A DNA stretch of 64,000 bases, taken from assembly GCF_900107155.1 (NCBI RefSeq), contig NZ_FNOX01000002.1, positions 620,001 through 684,000 on the forward strand, given 5' to 3'. Positions 9,283 to 19,600 of the stretch are shown here, piece by piece (positions within the stretch are counted from its first letter, which is position 1; every line of letters starts with the position of its first letter). The notes beneath the pieces were generated by a model, which saw only the letters and a program-made list of their open reading frames with translations, did no database searches and was not told where the DNA came from. Origin of the DNA: Pseudomonas salomonii. GTDB taxonomy: Bacteria > Pseudomonadota > Gammaproteobacteria > Pseudomonadales > Pseudomonadaceae. Both the position numbers and the translations under genes were made by a program.

Positions 9283-10485
9283 TTGTCCAACCCAACCCTT
9301 CAACCGGCACCGCCGTCGCGCGCCCTGCGCTGGGCAGTGGCCGGCTCGGTGGTGGTGATGATCGCCGCCGGTGCGCTGTTTTATTACGCTTCGCAACTGG
9401 CTGCCGCCAAGCGCCAGACCAATCACAACGAAATCGCGGTGACCATTCACGGCCACGCCTGCGAGCCGAATGAAATCAGCGTACCCGCCGGACGCGCGAG
9501 TTTTCGCATCATCAACCGCTCCGACCGCGCGGTGGAATGGGAAATCCTTGACGGCGTGCTGGTGATCGAAGAACGCGAAAATATCGCGCCGGGCCTAAGC
9601 CAGGTGATCAACGCCAACCTGTTGCCCGGCGACTATGCGATCACCTGCGGCCTGCTGAGCAACCCGCGCGGCACGCTGCATGTGACCCCGACCGCCGAGT
9701 CCGACGCTCAGGCCAAGGCCAAGCCGTCGATGGTGGCGTTTATCGGCCCACTGTCGGAGTTCCGGGTGTACCTGAGCGGCCAGGGCAGTGCGCTGGTCAA
9801 GGCCGTGACCGCGCTGCAGCAAGCGATTGCCGCCGGTGACCTGGCCCAGGCGCAGGCGCTGTATGTGCCGGCCCGTGAGGCGTACCAGCGTCTGGCTCCG
9901 GCCGCGCAACGCCTGGCGCAACTGGACAACGCGATCAACGCCCGCGCCGATTACTTCGAAAAACGCGAGCAAGACCCGGCGTTCAGCGGCTTCCACCGCC
10001 TCGAATACAGCCTGTTCCAGCAGCGCAGTCTCGATGGCCTGGGCCCGGTCGCCGAACACCTGGTCACTGACGTCACCACCCTCAAGCAACAGTTGCTTGC
10101 GCAATCACTGCCGCCGGAACAACTGGTCAGCATTGTGGTGCGCAACCTCAACAGCCTGGCGGATGTGCGAGCCGTCAGCGGTGAAGAGGAGCGCTACAGC
10201 CATACCGACTTGAACGGCTTTGCCGCCAACCTGGAGGCCGCCCGCAAGGTGGTCGACCTGATGCGTCCATTGCTGAGCAAATCGGCACCGGGCCTGTTGC
10301 CAAACATCGACAGCGCCCTGGAGGCCTTCGATGCACAGCTCAACAGTTTGAAAGTCGACGGCCAGTACAGCCGCTACGACAGCGTCACGGCCGATCAACG
10401 CAAGCAGATCGCCGACAAGGCCAAGGCTCTGGCCGTTGCACTCGATGGAATCGACCCCGCCCTTGGCCTTTCCGGCCTGCAGTGA
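9283..10485 (+). CDS. efeO: Periplasmic iron-uptake protein EfeO (cupredoxin + M75)
   Basis: 400 residues. The best start is TTG at 9283, with AAGGAC just upstream (9271-9276) overlapping the efeU stop. An N-terminal signal anchor (residues ~15-37) precedes a cupredoxin-like domain (~45-140, with HACEPNEISVPAG and a Cys in AITCGLLSNP) and an imelysin/peptidase-M75 domain (~150-400). The HxxE metal-site motif is H238-R-L-E241 in GFHRLEY. In the known system EfeO delivers iron to EfeU and works with the peroxidase EfeB. The next gene follows after 14 bp. Confidence 0.92.
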   Translation: MSNPTLQPAPPSRALRWAVAGSVVVMIAAGALFYYASQLAAAKRQTNHNEIAVTIHGHACEPNEISVPAGRASFRIINRSDRAVEWEILDGVLVIEERENIAPGLSQVINANLLPGDYAITCGLLSNPRGTLHVTPTAESDAQAKAKPSMVAFIGPLSEFRVYLSGQGSALVKAVTALQQAIAAGDLAQAQALYVPAREAYQRLAPAAQRLAQLDNAINARADYFEKREQDPAFSGFHRLEYSLFQQRSLDGLGPVAEHLVTDVTTLKQQLLAQSLPPEQLVSIVVRNLNSLADVRAVSGEEERYSHTDLNGFAANLEAARKVVDLMRPLLSKSAPGLLPNIDSALEAFDAQLNSLKVDGQYSRYDSVTADQRKQIADKAKALAVALDGIDPALGLSGLQ

Positions 10486-10499
10486 AGACGACCTAAGAC

Positions 10500-11816
10500 A
10501 TGAGTGATTCAGAACAGTTTTCCGCACACTTTTCAGCACAGCGCCGCCGCGTCCTGTTGGGCATGGCCGCCACCGGCGCCGCGATTGCCGGCAGCACCCT
10601 GACCTGCCCGGCCATGGCCGCTGCGGCCGAACAAGTCACCACCGCACCGCGCAGTGACAAGACCCAGGACCACCACGATTTCTTCGGCCAGCACCAGACC
10701 GGCATCGTCACCCCGCGCCCGGCCTGCGGCATGCTCGTCGCCTTCGACGTGCTGGCCAGTGACCGCGAAGACCTGGAGCGCCTGTTCCGCACCCTGAATG
10801 AGCGCATCGCGTTCCTGATGACCGGCGGCACCGTGCCGCAAGTTGACCCCAAGCTGCCGCCCACCGACTCCGGGATCCTCGGCCCGGTGGTGACGCCAGA
10901 TAACCTGACCATCACCGTCTCGGTCGGCGAATCGCTGTTCGATGAGCGTTTCGGCCTGGCCGCAGCCAAACCCAAGCGCCTGAGCCGCATGGTGGGCTTC
11001 CCCAACGACGCGCTGGAACCCGCGCAGTGTCACGGCGACCTGAGCCTGCAATTCAGCTCGAACACCCCGGACACCAATATCCACGCCCTGCGCGACATCG
11101 TGAAGAACCTGCCCGACTTGCTGCTGGTGCGCTGGAAACAGGAAGGCAGCGTACCGCCCCAGGCACCGGCCAAACCCGGTGAGCCGGCGCAAAGCGCACG
11201 CAACTTCCTCGGTTTTCGTGACGGCTCGGCCAACCCGAACTCCAACGATGCCAAGGCCATGGACCAGATCGTCTGGGTACAACCCGGCAGCGACGAACCG
11301 GCCTGGGCCGCCAACGGCAGCTACCAGGCGGTGCGTATCATCCGCAACTTCGTCGAGCGTTGGGACCGCACGCCCTTGCAGGAACAGGAAAGCATCATCG
11401 GCCGCATCAAACCGACCGGCGCGCCCATGGACGGCGACAAAGAAACCCAGGTTCCCGACTACAGCAAGGACCCGCAAGGCAAGTTGACCAAGCTCGATGC
11501 ACACATCCGCCTGGCCAACCCGCGTACCCCGCAGACTCAGGCCAACCTGATCCTGCGCCGGCCGTTCAACTACTCCAACGGCGTCAACAAAAACGGTCAG
11601 CTGGACATGGGGCTGCTGTTCATCTGCTACCAGGCCGACCTGGAGAAAGGCTTTATCAGTGTCCAAACCCGGCTCAACGGCGAGCCCCTGGAGGAATACC
11701 TCAAGCCGGTCGGCGGCGGGTACTTCTTCACCTTGCCGGGAGTAACGGGGCCCAAGGACTTCCTTGGCCGCACACTGCTCGCTGCAACGCACTCTCAAAC
11801 CACTGCCAACACCTAA
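10500..11816 (+). CDS. efeB: Tat-exported DyP-type heme peroxidase EfeB
   Basis: 438 residues. A twin-arginine signal is visible (RRRVLLGMAATGAAIAG, residues ~16-32), so the folded heme enzyme is exported by Tat. The DyP signature GFRDG is at residues 238-242 (D241 distal catalytic Asp). A proximal His region and the terminal PGGGYFFTLPGV-like block (VGGGYFFTLPG) are present. In E. coli EfeB is a periplasmic deferrochelatase/peroxidase that supports ferrous iron import. It is the third gene of the efe operon, followed after 25 bp by another M75 gene. Confidence 0.93.
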   Translation: MSDSEQFSAHFSAQRRRVLLGMAATGAAIAGSTLTCPAMAAAAEQVTTAPRSDKTQDHHDFFGQHQTGIVTPRPACGMLVAFDVLASDREDLERLFRTLNERIAFLMTGGTVPQVDPKLPPTDSGILGPVVTPDNLTITVSVGESLFDERFGLAAAKPKRLSRMVGFPNDALEPAQCHGDLSLQFSSNTPDTNIHALRDIVKNLPDLLLVRWKQEGSVPPQAPAKPGEPAQSARNFLGFRDGSANPNSNDAKAMDQIVWVQPGSDEPAWAANGSYQAVRIIRNFVERWDRTPLQEQESIIGRIKPTGAPMDGDKETQVPDYSKDPQGKLTKLDAHIRLANPRTPQTQANLILRRPFNYSNGVNKNGQLDMGLLFICYQADLEKGFISVQTRLNGEPLEEYLKPVGGGYFFTLPGVTGPKDFLGRTLLAATHSQTTANT

Positions 11817-11841
11817 AACAAACCAGAGCGGAAAACGTCCC

Positions 11842-12660
11842 ATGAAGAAGTCGACTATCGCGTTGTCGTTGCTATTGACCCTCTCACCGCTGGCAGCCTT
11901 CGCCGCCACCGCGCCTCTGGACCTGGTAGGCCCGGTGTCGGACTACAAGATCTACGTCACCGAAGAAATCGGCGAACTGGTCACCCAGACCAAGGCGTTC
12001 ACCGATGCCATCAACCAGGGCGACCTGGCCGCCGCGCAGAAGCTCTACGCGCCGACCCGCGTGCACTATGAGTCCATCGAGCCGATCGCCGAGCTGTTCA
12101 GCGACCTCGACGCTTCGATCGACTCACGTGTCGACGACCACGAGAAAGGCGTAACCGCTGAAGACTTCACCGGTTTCCACCGCATCGAGTACGTGCTGTT
12201 CTCCGAGAAGACCACCAAAGGTCTGGAAGCGCTGACCGCCAAGCTCAACACCGACGTCAACGACCTCAAAACCCGCGTGGACGGCCTGACCTTCCCGCCG
12301 GAAAAAGTCGTCGGCGGCGCTGCAGCGCTGTTGGAAGAAGTGGCGGCCACCAAGATCTCCGGTGAAGAAGACCGTTACAGCCACACCGACCTGTATGACT
12401 TCCAGGGCAACATCGACGGCGCAAAGAAAATCGTCGACCTGTTCCGTGGCCAGATCGAGAAGCAGGACAAAGTCTTCCTGGCCAAGGTCGACAAGAATTT
12501 TGCCGCCGTGGACAAGATCCTGGCCAAGTACAAAACCAAAGATGGCGGTTATGAGACCTACGACAAGGTCAAGGAAACCGACCGCAAGGCCCTGGTGGGC
12601 CCGGTCAACACCTTGGCTGAAGACCTGTCGATGCTGCGCGGCAAGTTGGGCTTGAACTGA
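11842..12660 (+). CDS. Second M75 iron-uptake protein (EfeM/EfeO-like, no cupredoxin)
   Basis: 272 residues. ATG 11842 gives a clean Sec signal (MKKSTIALSLLLTLSPLAAFAA). The mature part is a single imelysin/M75 domain with HxxE motif H113-R-I-E116 (GFHRIEY) and the EEDRYSHTDLYDF block also found in EfeO. It lacks the cupredoxin domain, as in the EfeM proteins described in Pseudomonas and other bacteria. It is closely related to the C-terminal part of efeO two genes upstream, so this operon has both a long and a short M75 protein. Likely role: periplasmic iron binding. Confidence 0.9.
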   Translation: MKKSTIALSLLLTLSPLAAFAATAPLDLVGPVSDYKIYVTEEIGELVTQTKAFTDAINQGDLAAAQKLYAPTRVHYESIEPIAELFSDLDASIDSRVDDHEKGVTAEDFTGFHRIEYVLFSEKTTKGLEALTAKLNTDVNDLKTRVDGLTFPPEKVVGGAAALLEEVAATKISGEEDRYSHTDLYDFQGNIDGAKKIVDLFRGQIEKQDKVFLAKVDKNFAAVDKILAKYKTKDGGYETYDKVKETDRKALVGPVNTLAEDLSMLRGKLGLN

Positions 12661-12668
12661 TGGATGCG

Positions 12669-12711
12669 CCCAGGCGTTCGTGCAGCCCTGCGGGGCGGCC
12701 GAACACCTGGG
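12669..12711. terminator. Hairpin after efe operon
   Basis: CCCAGG-C-GTTCG (12669-12680) pairs with CGAAC-A-CCTGGG (12700-12711), with a second small stem in the loop. There is no T run, so termination may be weak or factor-dependent. It separates two convergent genes. Confidence 0.4.
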
Positions 12712-12720
12712 TGTCAAACA

Positions 12721-15700
12721 TCACACGGGAGCGGGCCTGAAGTGCTCCAGTGGAGTCCCTTCGGGTTTATGGCTTACGGGGTTGATCGCATACCACGAGC
12801 CGTTCTTCTGAACCGCCAGGACCTCCTGGCCGCCACTGAAACCTTTACGGGCTCCTGGAAAGTTTTTCCTCCGATTGCCAAACACCGAATCCGAAGCGCC
12901 CGAGAGCCATCGCCACTGCTCGAAAGTAGTGACCGGCAGATAAATGTTCGAGCCGATATGAACCGGGACTCCGTTGGCGACTTTACCCAGCCCCTTAACA
13001 CCATTTACCCCCCCACGAAAAATGCTGGGGATGGCTTCCAATGGGTTGAACAGTCCACGAATGTAGGTCACCCCGCCTTTGAGCGCGGCCAAGGTGAATG
13101 GCGTGCCACTGAAGGGGATCAACATTTTCAAGCCTTTGCCAAACGCCTTTAATCCCGACCACCCCCCGGTCGCAAAAAAAGACAAGACGTCGATCATCAG
13201 GCCTTTCGCGCCGTCTTCTGTTTTACCCTCCACCAAATCCGCCATCGCCCCCACAAAAGGAATCAGACTCAGCAACATTCGAGTACCTTCAGCAGAAAAC
13301 AGACTGCTCGTGGAAAAAGGGTGATTACGCTTGTACAAGTCCGTGGGTTCATTGGCATAGGCGATCCGTGCGTCACGTTCATCTTTGAAGTTATAGGCTA
13401 CTAGCCTATCGACTATCTGAGATATTTTGGAGGAAGCAAAGGTGTTCGGTGCCCGATCGTGAATATGGCCCGTCCTCTCGGGTATCGGGTCTGGAAGCTC
13501 CTCGATAATCACTTGCGACGTTACCCCAGCACGCGGCTCAGAGCCTGTACTGTAGGCGTCAAAATCAAACGGTTGAGTCGTTCCATTCCGGATCACCGGC
13601 CCTGCATAGGTATAGAGACTGTCGCGTAGCGTTTCATTTTCCACCTTACCGTCAAGCGGCAGCTTGGAGGGCAAGTCCGGTCGCTTGACCATCGTCATGG
13701 ACCCTGGGAAAACTTCGTAGTAACCGAACCTGGGTTTGACCAGGCCAGTTTCATAGCGAAGCAAGAGGCCATGCTTGCCTTTGCTCTGTTCGACTTTTGA
13801 GTCCGGCCCTTGATCGACGCGCAGTGAGTCTCCGGTCGTTTTGCGCACGCTATAGAACGTGATCTTCCCCCACTCCAGCGCCTTGCGATCTTCAAGGGGT
13901 AGATCAGCGATCATCAGCTTCAATGTGGTTGACTGCGCTGCACGGAGGTCGGCAATGTATTTATCGACGGCAGGTGCTACTAATGGCTCGATCCTGGGCA
14001 ATTGCTTGAGCCGCTCCTTAAAGGTCGCGAAGTCGACCTTCGTATGAGCAAACGCGCTACGCGTCCAATAGTCTTTGACGCCAAGCAAGGGTTTGTTGTC
14101 CTTGTAATTCATCAAGATGACATCGATCAAAAACTTCTCATTGCGGTCGGTTTTTCCAGACCTGAATGCACCGGCGGAAAAACCTGTATCGGGATAATCA
14201 GGCACCTTGAGGTTGCGAATCTCCTCCTCGGTCATTTCCGGGAACAGCAGCAGCAGTTGTCGGACCAGCACGCTTGATTCAGTAGGCGGCTCGCTCATCA
14301 GTACGTTGAACGCCTCACGGGTCTGGTATTCGCGCTCGGAAAAGGCTTTCGACGCGGCCTCGTAATCCCCTGTCGAATAGCGACCATCTGAAGTGGCTGG
14401 AAAAATGCCGTTCATCACTGCCCAATCCAACAGTGGCGAAACCCCCATTGTTTTGATCAAGGCTTCTTGTTTAGGCCCTGTAGCCTCCTGACGTGCCAGC
14501 GCGAGCACTTGCGTAAGATTCAAGCGTGAATCGCCCGCTATCTCACAGCCCAGGCGCATGTTCATCCAGGCTGTGCTGCCGACCTTGATGTTCTCCGGGT
14601 CCTGGTTGAACAGTTTGGCCTTTTCGGCATCGACGCCAGGGTCTCGTTTGACGAGCATCTCCGGTGCCGACTGGGCCAGCAACAGATGGGCCATCAGGGC
14701 CGAAACCTTAGGGTCGACCCCCTTACTTTCCAAGTGCCTCTCGACACGTTCACGCACCTCTTTAAGCGTGCGGCCCTTATTGCCAGGCTGATACAACTCA
14801 TAGCCCGCCACCGTGCCCCGCTTGCCCGGCACCGGGCTATCGACGCAGAACTTGAGCGTGGTGGCCAAGAGTTGGTGGCGATCGGTTCTCGTCAACGCTT
14901 GGCCATCGGCCACAGCATAGAGCCCAATGGACTTGGCAATGTCTTCAGCCATGGCAATGGCCTGTGGCGAATCAAAAAAAGCGGCGAGATGACTGTCCGG
15001 GTCGGGATAGGCTTGAAAGCCTGAGGCAGGGGGGGAAAAGGCCTTGAGCGCCACTTCGACCTGCGCCGATCGACCCTGGAGCGTTTGCGTCACGTGGGAG
15101 GACAGCCCTGGCCCGCCGTACGGCGTCATGCCTGCGTAATCACCCGCCAGCGGCGGCGACGGCATTTGAGTGGTTAACCAATGGATCGTCGCACGCAACT
15201 GGCCGACGGTTTTCGGGACATCGGGCGCGTAAAACGCCAGGACCTGACGCGTATCATAAGTGCGTGTGGAGTACAGCGCATTCCCGGTCTTTTTGCTCAT
15301 CTTCACTAACTGGTCGTAAGCCTCGTTCATCTTGCGTGCCGCCTTCCCTTCAGCGTCGTCATTTCTCGACGCCCGCTCGACCTCATGGTCGAAAGCTTGC
15401 TGTATGGAAACCCAATCCCCGGCAAGATTACGCATCTGCAAGTCGCCCTCCGACAGCCTGAACTCAGGCATCCGGAACTCACTGCCAGGAAGATCGTACC
15501 CGGCCTTCTTCAAAAAGGCCTGGAAGGTCGCAGACTCCAGAAACTGAAGAAAAAGCTGGCGCGGCTTTTTGCTGCGCTGATCCAGGGAGGAACCCGGATC
15601 GACCTTCACGTTCTGGTCATCCAGGTCAAGCACGTTCGTGTCGGGTTCACCCGTGAACTGTGAGCGAAACTGCTCTACCACGCGTGCACGTACCGCACTG

Positions 15701-16518
15701 TCCTCACGACGCTGGGCCAGCTCTTTGAACTGGCGTTGCCATTCATCGCGTCGCGCCGCAGTGATCTTGGGCCACCCGTTGTTCTTGAGATGCTTGCTCA
15801 GGTGGTGGGCACTTTTTTCACTTTCCGGTGGCTTTACGCCGTAAAAATCCAGCAACACGTCACGGCCAATGGCGTTGGGACGGCCAGTTGCGGGAAGGCC
15901 CAGGTTGCTCGGCGAAAGCACCTGTTGCAGGGCCGAGATCGTTTGACTGACTTGCCCCCAGCCAGAACCATCAGTGGCCGAAAAACGCTGTAAGGTTTCT
16001 TTACCGTCACGTACCACAACGCCCACAACGCAATCATTGAATACCCGTATGGTTTCGGGCTTCAACGCTTGAGAACGGAACCACGCCTGGACGGATGGCT
16101 CATTAACCGCCTGGTTGTACATCTCGATGAAGGGCTCTACGGATGATTTTTCAGGATTGGCTTTTTCATCCGCGTTGTCAGTGTTCAACCCGTTAACCAA
16201 CCTTTTCTGCAGCGCGATGTCCGCCTTTTCAGCGTCCGCTGCTGCGGGGTATCGCCGCCTGACTTTGCCTGCTTTGGCAGGTGGCACCGCTGCGCTTTTA
16301 ACGTCAGTGTCACGTTTGTCCCGGCCTGCCTGTTCCTGCAGCTTCACCTCGCGCAATGACCTGGAATGATGCGTATCAGTTGGGCTGGGGCCTGGGGTCA
16401 CAGCGATAACGGAGGGAGAAGCCGGTACATCGGCGGTGGGGATGTGTGGGGTACTGACTTGAGCGGAGGAAGAAAGGGGTAAAACCGGAACGCCACCTTT
16501 TGCAAGGATTGTCGACAT
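12721..16518 (-). CDS. Giant toxin/effector-like protein, unknown function (paralog 1)
   Basis: 1265 residues, no function recognised with certainty. ATG 16518 (MSTILAKGGVPVLPL) has an AGAGAG ribosome site, and the start resembles that of the neighbouring paralog (MSNISPLF). No Sec or Tat signal is visible; the first ~100 residues are Pro/Ser/Lys-rich and probably disordered. A middle block near residues 570-625 (GYELYQPGNKGRTL, then LMAHLLLAQSAPEMLV) and a following LLDWAVMNGIF block are shared with paralog 2. Near residues 1082-1140 is a glycine-rich hydrophobic stretch (LLSLIPFVGAMADLVEG, LMIDVLSFFATGGW) of the kind seen in membrane-inserting toxins. The C-terminus ends in WYAINPVSHKPEGTPLEHF. 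The architecture recalls large DUF6543/dermonecrotic-toxin-like proteins of Pseudomonas, but this is inference. Confidence 0.75.
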   Translation of the reverse strand: MSTILAKGGVPVLPLSSSAQVSTPHIPTADVPASPSVIAVTPGPSPTDTHHSRSLREVKLQEQAGRDKRDTDVKSAAVPPAKAGKVRRRYPAAADAEKADIALQKRLVNGLNTDNADEKANPEKSSVEPFIEMYNQAVNEPSVQAWFRSQALKPETIRVFNDCVVGVVVRDGKETLQRFSATDGSGWGQVSQTISALQQVLSPSNLGLPATGRPNAIGRDVLLDFYGVKPPESEKSAHHLSKHLKNNGWPKITAARRDEWQRQFKELAQRREDSAVRARVVEQFRSQFTGEPDTNVLDLDDQNVKVDPGSSLDQRSKKPRQLFLQFLESATFQAFLKKAGYDLPGSEFRMPEFRLSEGDLQMRNLAGDWVSIQQAFDHEVERASRNDDAEGKAARKMNEAYDQLVKMSKKTGNALYSTRTYDTRQVLAFYAPDVPKTVGQLRATIHWLTTQMPSPPLAGDYAGMTPYGGPGLSSHVTQTLQGRSAQVEVALKAFSPPASGFQAYPDPDSHLAAFFDSPQAIAMAEDIAKSIGLYAVADGQALTRTDRHQLLATTLKFCVDSPVPGKRGTVAGYELYQPGNKGRTLKEVRERVERHLESKGVDPKVSALMAHLLLAQSAPEMLVKRDPGVDAEKAKLFNQDPENIKVGSTAWMNMRLGCEIAGDSRLNLTQVLALARQEATGPKQEALIKTMGVSPLLDWAVMNGIFPATSDGRYSTGDYEAASKAFSEREYQTREAFNVLMSEPPTESSVLVRQLLLLFPEMTEEEIRNLKVPDYPDTGFSAGAFRSGKTDRNEKFLIDVILMNYKDNKPLLGVKDYWTRSAFAHTKVDFATFKERLKQLPRIEPLVAPAVDKYIADLRAAQSTTLKLMIADLPLEDRKALEWGKITFYSVRKTTGDSLRVDQGPDSKVEQSKGKHGLLLRYETGLVKPRFGYYEVFPGSMTMVKRPDLPSKLPLDGKVENETLRDSLYTYAGPVIRNGTTQPFDFDAYSTGSEPRAGVTSQVIIEELPDPIPERTGHIHDRAPNTFASSKISQIVDRLVAYNFKDERDARIAYANEPTDLYKRNHPFSTSSLFSAEGTRMLLSLIPFVGAMADLVEGKTEDGAKGLMIDVLSFFATGGWSGLKAFGKGLKMLIPFSGTPFTLAALKGGVTYIRGLFNPLEAIPSIFRGGVNGVKGLGKVANGVPVHIGSNIYLPVTTFEQWRWLSGASDSVFGNRRKNFPGARKGFSGGQEVLAVQKNGSWYAINPVSHKPEGTPLEHFRPAPV

Positions 16519-16654
16519 TCAAAATCTCTCTACCGATTGAGTTGATGAGTGTTCTCGTCCCTAAAAAACAATTGATTAATAAAATATTAAGTAATGCGAA
16601 GTCGGGCCGTAGGCATTTTCTTAACTAGATGGCAGTAAAATCTTGGCAATAACA

Positions 16655-16689
16655 CCCCCAAGCATTGGCCAGGCTTGGGGGCGTTTTTT
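16655..16689. terminator. Strong hairpin between the two giant genes
   Basis: CCCCCAAGC (16655-16663) pairs perfectly with GCTTGGGGG (16673-16681). On the + strand it is followed by CG and six T; on the - strand, which carries both genes, the tail is only TGTTATTG. It begins just after the stop of the upstream giant gene and may partly terminate it. The AT-rich 16555-16600 stretch after it probably holds the promoter of the downstream gene. Confidence 0.6.
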
Positions 16690-19600
16690 ATGCAGCCGTC
16701 GCGTTCAGCGGTTTAAACCCGTCCAACGGGGTGCCGATCGGCAAATGAGTGGTGGGATCCGTCGCATACCAATAAGTACCGATTTGCACCGCTTGAACCG
16801 GCACCGAATAATTGTGCCCATTGTGAGTGGCCCTCTGCCCGGCAGGGCTTGGGGCTGGCGGAGGTTGATTCAGCACGCGGCTCACGCCCAGGCATGTACG
16901 CATTTTTTCCTCCACAGAGCCCAGCGTGGTCACCAGCGAAGGCGTGGGTGCCTTGTTCAGCAGTTTAGGCAGGCTGAATATGCCTTTGGCAACGCCGGTC
17001 AGCAGGTCCGCCGTGCCATCCAGTGGGTTCAGGAAACCACTGACGACGCTGACCCCTTTTTCCAGGACGCGAAAAGCCTTGGCACCGAAGGGCGCGACAA
17101 CTTTTGTGGATTTGAACAAGGCATTCAGGGTCGAGCCTGCGCCCCCGATAATGGCGCCCACCGTGTCGATAATCAGCCCTCGCGTGCCCTCGACGACGTT
17201 GCCCTGGGCCAGATCCATGATTGCCCCTACGAACGGAATCATGCCCAGCAGCACCTGGTCCCTGTGAGCCGATAGCTCGCGCTGTTGCTCCAACGGCAAC
17301 TTGCCCTGAGCGAGCTGCAACGTGGTGTCGCGATGATGAACAAAGTTGCCCTGCATTAGGCGCTCGACAATCGACTGGGTGCGGGCCGAAGAAAAACTGT
17401 TGGGCACCACCGTTTGCATATCGCTCTGCTCGGTCGACGGCGCGGCGGGCAAGGTATCCCCAATTTTTTCGATAATGACGTGTGGCGATTTGACGCCGGG
17501 CCTTGGCACTGCGTCGGAGCTGTAAGCCACAAAATCAAACGGTTCCTCCAAACCGTTCTGCAGTTTCGTTTTGGTAGGTGCCCAACGCCCGTACACCTTG
17601 GTGTCGTTTTGCAGTTCACCGCCCAGTGTCAACGTATCCGGTAGATCATCACGTTTGATGATCAACAACTTATCCGGGAAGACCTCAAAATAGCGGATCA
17701 CACCCAAGTGTTCACAGCGTATCAACGTACCTTTGCGCCCTCGCCGCTCCTCCACCTGATCGGGTGTCTGGTCCAGCGTGGGCACGCCGTCCACTTGCTC
17801 ACGCAGGGCAAACAGTTCGACCTTGCCCAGTTCCAGGGCCTGGCGATCAGCCAATGGCAGGTTGGCAATCATGCGCTTGGTGACGGTGCTCAAGCCCTGC
17901 TTGAGGTTGGCCAAATAGGTGTCGACCTCTGCGGGCAACTGGGCCTGCACATTCGGTAACTGGGCGATTTTGGCATCCAGGGCCCGCACGTTTGCATCAA
18001 TAGCGTCCTGGTCTGCTTTGCTCAGGCCCTTGTTGAAATCAAACGGGGTTTTGCGGGTGGGCGATTTCGGCAGCGCCTGCCCCGGGGTCAGGAGCATCCA
18101 GCGGCCCTCAACCAGGTCGCCGGTCATGTACGTCTCGACCAACGGGCGTGTTACCGGCTCCGACAACTTCTGGTTGCGACGTTCATTCGGGTCTGCGATG
18201 TACACACGCAACGCTTTTATTTGCTCAACGCTGAGATCGGGAAAGACGTGCCGCAAGTTCTCGATCGCACGTTTTTCTCGCGTCGGCAGCGCCACATTGA
18301 AGTGGTTCAAGGCTTGAAGGAGCTGCGTGCGCTGCGCGTCGAAAGCCTCTTTGGCCTGCTGGTACATCTGGGGTGTATAGCGCCCATCCGCCGGTCGGGT
18401 GTAGACGCCCTGCATCAAGCCCCAATCGAGTAATGCGGCCATCCCGTAATTATCGAGTATGGCGGCCTCTTCCGGCGTGCGCGGGTCCAGCCGGCTGAGT
18501 GCCATAACCTGCGCGTAACTCATGGCACGCGAAACGCCGGCGCCGCCCTGACGCTCGGCAAACATGACGCCCAGGCGCAAATCTGCCCATTCAGGCGAAC
18601 CCATGCGCAGCGTGTCGGGAATGCCCCGCACAAGAAACTCAGGCGCAGCACTGGCCAGCAACAAATGGGCCACGAGCGGCGCGGCTCGGGGGTCGAGTAG
18701 TTTGTTCTGTTTGAGATGGGCTTCGAGATCCGCGCGTACCTCGGCCATACTGCGCCCACTGTTGCCTGGCTGATACAGGTCATAGCCGGCGATTGTGCCT
18801 GGACGCCCGGGCGTCTGTGGATCAATTTTGAGTTTGATGGCAGCGATGATCCACTGCTTGCGTTCGGCGTCCGACAATTGTCGGGTGCCGGATGCGCCAC
18901 GAAAACGCTGGTCAAACGCTAAACTATCACCCAGCAACAAGACCAGAGGGTCACTGAGCATTTGGCTGATGAAATGTTCGGCTTGAGCACGCAGATCCTC
19001 GGGTGTATTTCGATCGAGGATACCTCCGGTATTGAGTAGCACCAACATGGCGTCGCCTGAGTTGTCATCAGTTGGGGTATCTCCCACCGCCGCCAAGGCG
19101 GCTTTATCGGCGATAGACAAGTCTCCGGGTGCCCAGGTGCGGCCTAACAGGCCGGAGTAATTCCCCAACGGTGCAGGCGGCGGTAATACCGTGGTCAGCC
19201 AGCGCACGGTATTACGCAACTCACCCACGGTCTTGGGCAATGACAATCCATAAGCCTGCAAAGCGTCGCTGATCCCGACCTTGCCGGCTTCGTTACGGGT
19301 CAGTCCTGAGCTGTTGCTGACGGGCACGGCCAACTCGGCCAGTTCCACGGTTTGCTCATCGGGCTTGTCTGTGATGTGTTGAGTCAGGACGCCTGCCAGA
19401 TGAGCGCGTTCATCCAGGGCGTCAATCGCTTGCCTGGCTGTGTGCACGCGAGTGTCGAGTTCAGCCTTCTTTTCGGGTGCTGACCAGTCCGCGGCCGCCA
19501 GTGCTTGCTGAGCTTGCGTCACGTTGCTATCGCTAGCGGGTGGTTGCACCCCATACCAGCGCATGACTGCATTGCGCGAAAAAGTGCTGCCGGTAAGGTC

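Noticed and set aside
12664..13152. 162-codon + strand frame at the efe/giant-gene junction
   Set aside because: Lies almost wholly inside the 3' part of the giant gene on the other strand, which has normal protein composition and a paralog.
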